DNA of 64,000 nt, taken from assembly GCF_000744095.1 (NCBI RefSeq), contig NZ_JQLI01000001.1, forward strand, positions 2,356,001 through 2,420,000, read 5' to 3'. This stretch comes from Cupriavidus necator A5-1 (lineage in GTDB: Bacteria > Pseudomonadota > Gammaproteobacteria > Burkholderiales > Burkholderiaceae). Positions 62,763 to 64,000 of the stretch are shown here, piece by piece; position 1 is the first letter of the stretch; the number at the start of each line of letters is the position of its first letter. The notes under the pieces were generated by a model. It searched no databases and was not told the origin of the DNA. It saw only the letters and a program-made list of their open reading frames with translations. Both the position numbers and the translations under genes were made by a program.

Positions 62763-64000
62763 ATGGCACAGCCGATCATGGACCACCCGTTGCGCGACAG
62801 CCTTGCGCGTGAATTGCATGCCCGACCCTTCCTGCGCATCGGCGGCTCCGCTTCGCTCGCGCACTTTGCCATCTATGCCGACGGCGATACCGCGGTCCAC
62901 CACGCCTTGCTGACCTCCTTGTGCCGGCTGACCGGGCTGGAAGAACCGGCCGATGGCGTGACGCACTATTCAGCGCAATGGGGCGATGACAAGCAACTGA
63001 AGTGGGAGCGGCACACCGAGTTCTCCACCTTTACCTTCGTGGCCCGGCGCGGCGACACCGACTACTTCTCCGACCTCGCCACGTCACATATCCCGGCTGA
63101 CTGGTTCGACAACTTCGCCGGCAAGCGCCTGGTCGCACTGCGCATGGAACTCGTTTCAGGCGAGGGTGCGGCTTATGCGCGCGACAACGTGCGGCAATGG
63201 ATCGACGGTCCCATCCTGGCAGGCAGCCATGTGCTGGGCGGCGGGCAGGTGTTCTGCGACTGGACCATCCCGCCGGATGGCTTTTCGCGCTTCCTGGTGA
63301 TCGACAACGGCTTCCGCGAAGTGCAGGGCGGACGGCTGCTGCAGCGGCTGTACGAGATCGAGACCTACCGGATGATGGCGCTGCTGGCCTTGCCGGTGGC
63401 GCGTGAGCTGGGCCGCAGCGTGGACAACCTGCAGCGCTCGCTGGCGCCGCTGATGCGCAGCATGGACACGAGCCAGGGCGGGCGCCACGATGCCGAGCTA
63501 TTGGAGCGGCTGACGCACCTGGCGGTGCGCATTGAGGCGCTGGCCGAATCCGGCAACCGCTTCAGCGCGTCGCGTGCCTACGAGAAGCTGGTGCTGGCGC
63601 GCATCCAGGAACTACGCGAGGAGCGGATTGAAGGCATCCCGACCATCGCCGAATTCATGGAGCGCCGCTTCGCCCCGGCAATGGAGACGTGCCGGTCGGT
63701 CTGGGCGCGGCACGAACAGTTTGCCGGCCGCGTGGCGCGCGCGCTCGACCTGCTACGCACGCGCGTCAACCTGGCGCAGGAGCAGGACACCACGCGCCTG
63801 CTCGAGGGCATGGACCAGACCGCGCGCAGCCAGTTGCGCTTGCAGCACGCGGTTGAAGGGCTGTCGGTCGCCGCCATTTCCTACTATGTGCTGTCGCTGG
63901 CGGGGACCGGGCTCAAGGCGCTGCATGCGGTGCATATCCCGATGGACCCGGAGCTGATCAAGGGCTTGCTGATCGTGCCGGTGGTGTTGCTGGTGCTGCG
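62763..64000 (+). CDS. DUF3422 family membrane-anchored protein (truncated by window end)
   Basis: 412 residues are visible and the frame is open at the window edge. The opening MAQPIMDHPLRDSLARELHA and then RPFLRIGGSASLAHFAIYAD matches DUF3422. A central helical region (about 200-380) leads to a hydrophobic segment (VEGLSVAAISYYVLSLAGTG) near residue 370, and another starts just before the edge. Internal ATG at 62778 is an alternative start. Function of the family is unknown. Confidence 0.85.
   Translation, partial: MAQPIMDHPLRDSLARELHARPFLRIGGSASLAHFAIYADGDTAVHHALLTSLCRLTGLEEPADGVTHYSAQWGDDKQLKWERHTEFSTFTFVARRGDTDYFSDLATSHIPADWFDNFAGKRLVALRMELVSGEGAAYARDNVRQWIDGPILAGSHVLGGGQVFCDWTIPPDGFSRFLVIDNGFREVQGGRLLQRLYEIETYRMMALLALPVARELGRSVDNLQRSLAPLMRSMDTSQGGRHDAELLERLTHLAVRIEALAESGNRFSASRAYEKLVLARIQELREERIEGIPTIAEFMERRFAPAMETCRSVWARHEQFAGRVARALDLLRTRVNLAQEQDTTRLLEGMDQTARSQLRLQHAVEGLSVAAISYYVLSLAGTGLKALHAVHIPMDPELIKGLLIVPVVLLVL

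Overview
The window is GC-rich, densely coded DNA of a metabolically versatile beta-proteobacterium of the Burkholderiaceae. A Cupriavidus/Ralstonia-type genome fits best. The evidence is the gene style: tripartite-tricarboxylate (Bug) receptors next to CoA-ester enzymes, LysR and IclR regulators beside catabolic operons, a 3-hydroxybenzoate/gentisate cluster, an FlhC-type regulator and a DUF3422 protein. The species assignment is inference. No rRNA, tRNA, CRISPR array or complete insertion sequence was seen.

Layout. 0-3.6 kb: an ArsR-type regulator cut by the window edge, then a sulfite-oxidase-like molybdoenzyme with its dihaem cytochrome c, and a LysR gene. 3.7-8 kb: a DUF3311 / sodium-solute symporter / YtcJ amidohydrolase / CobW-like GTPase operon. 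8-11 kb: a YihY membrane protein, a DUF6088 (AbiEi-like) orphan and a secreted serine hydrolase. 11.2-17.7 kb: a complete gentisate pathway (LysR, gentisate dioxygenase, fumarylpyruvate hydrolase, maleylpyruvate isomerase, 3-hydroxybenzoate 6-hydroxylase, MFS transporter) closed by a terminator. 17.7-20.1 kb: a small islet with an orphan FitA antitoxin, a broken aspartate/glutamate racemase and an AAA ATPase.

20.2-31.4 kb: two catabolic operons for unknown carboxylic acids. One has a CoA-transferase, a Bug receptor, an acyl-CoA dehydrogenase carrying a frameshift and an AMP-ligase, with a divergent LysR. The other has enoyl-CoA hydratase, CoA-transferase, acyl-CoA dehydrogenase and Bug, with a divergent IclR. 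31.4-36.1 kb: an LpxL-type acyltransferase, a DUF4153 membrane protein, and a patch of decayed regulators (the C-terminal half of an FNR protein and a frameshifted flhC). 36.5-45.1 kb: small stress/envelope genes, including a BON protein with a long low-complexity N-terminus, an SDR, a flavodoxin-like protein, a phospholipase D-VTT fusion and an entericidin.

45.1-50 kb: an AraC regulator divergent from an acyl-CoA-dehydrogenase-fold / flavin-reductase pair, then an EamA exporter and a tartronate-semialdehyde-reductase-like protein. 50.1-50.5 kb: a self-contained transcription unit for a 94-residue protein of unknown function. Its promoter is covered by two LexA (SOS) boxes, one almost identical to the enterobacterial consensus. 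This is the most interesting single observation. 50.6-58.4 kb: an IclR-headed operon of cyclase, ABC-type binding protein, cysteine-less thiolase, DUF35 protein, Bug receptor and ADP-forming acyl-CoA synthetase, apparently an undescribed acyl-CoA pathway ending in a retro-aldol or thiolytic cleavage. 58.8-62.7 kb: galactarate uptake and dehydration (MFS plus GarD) with a LysR gene. The window ends inside a DUF3422 gene.
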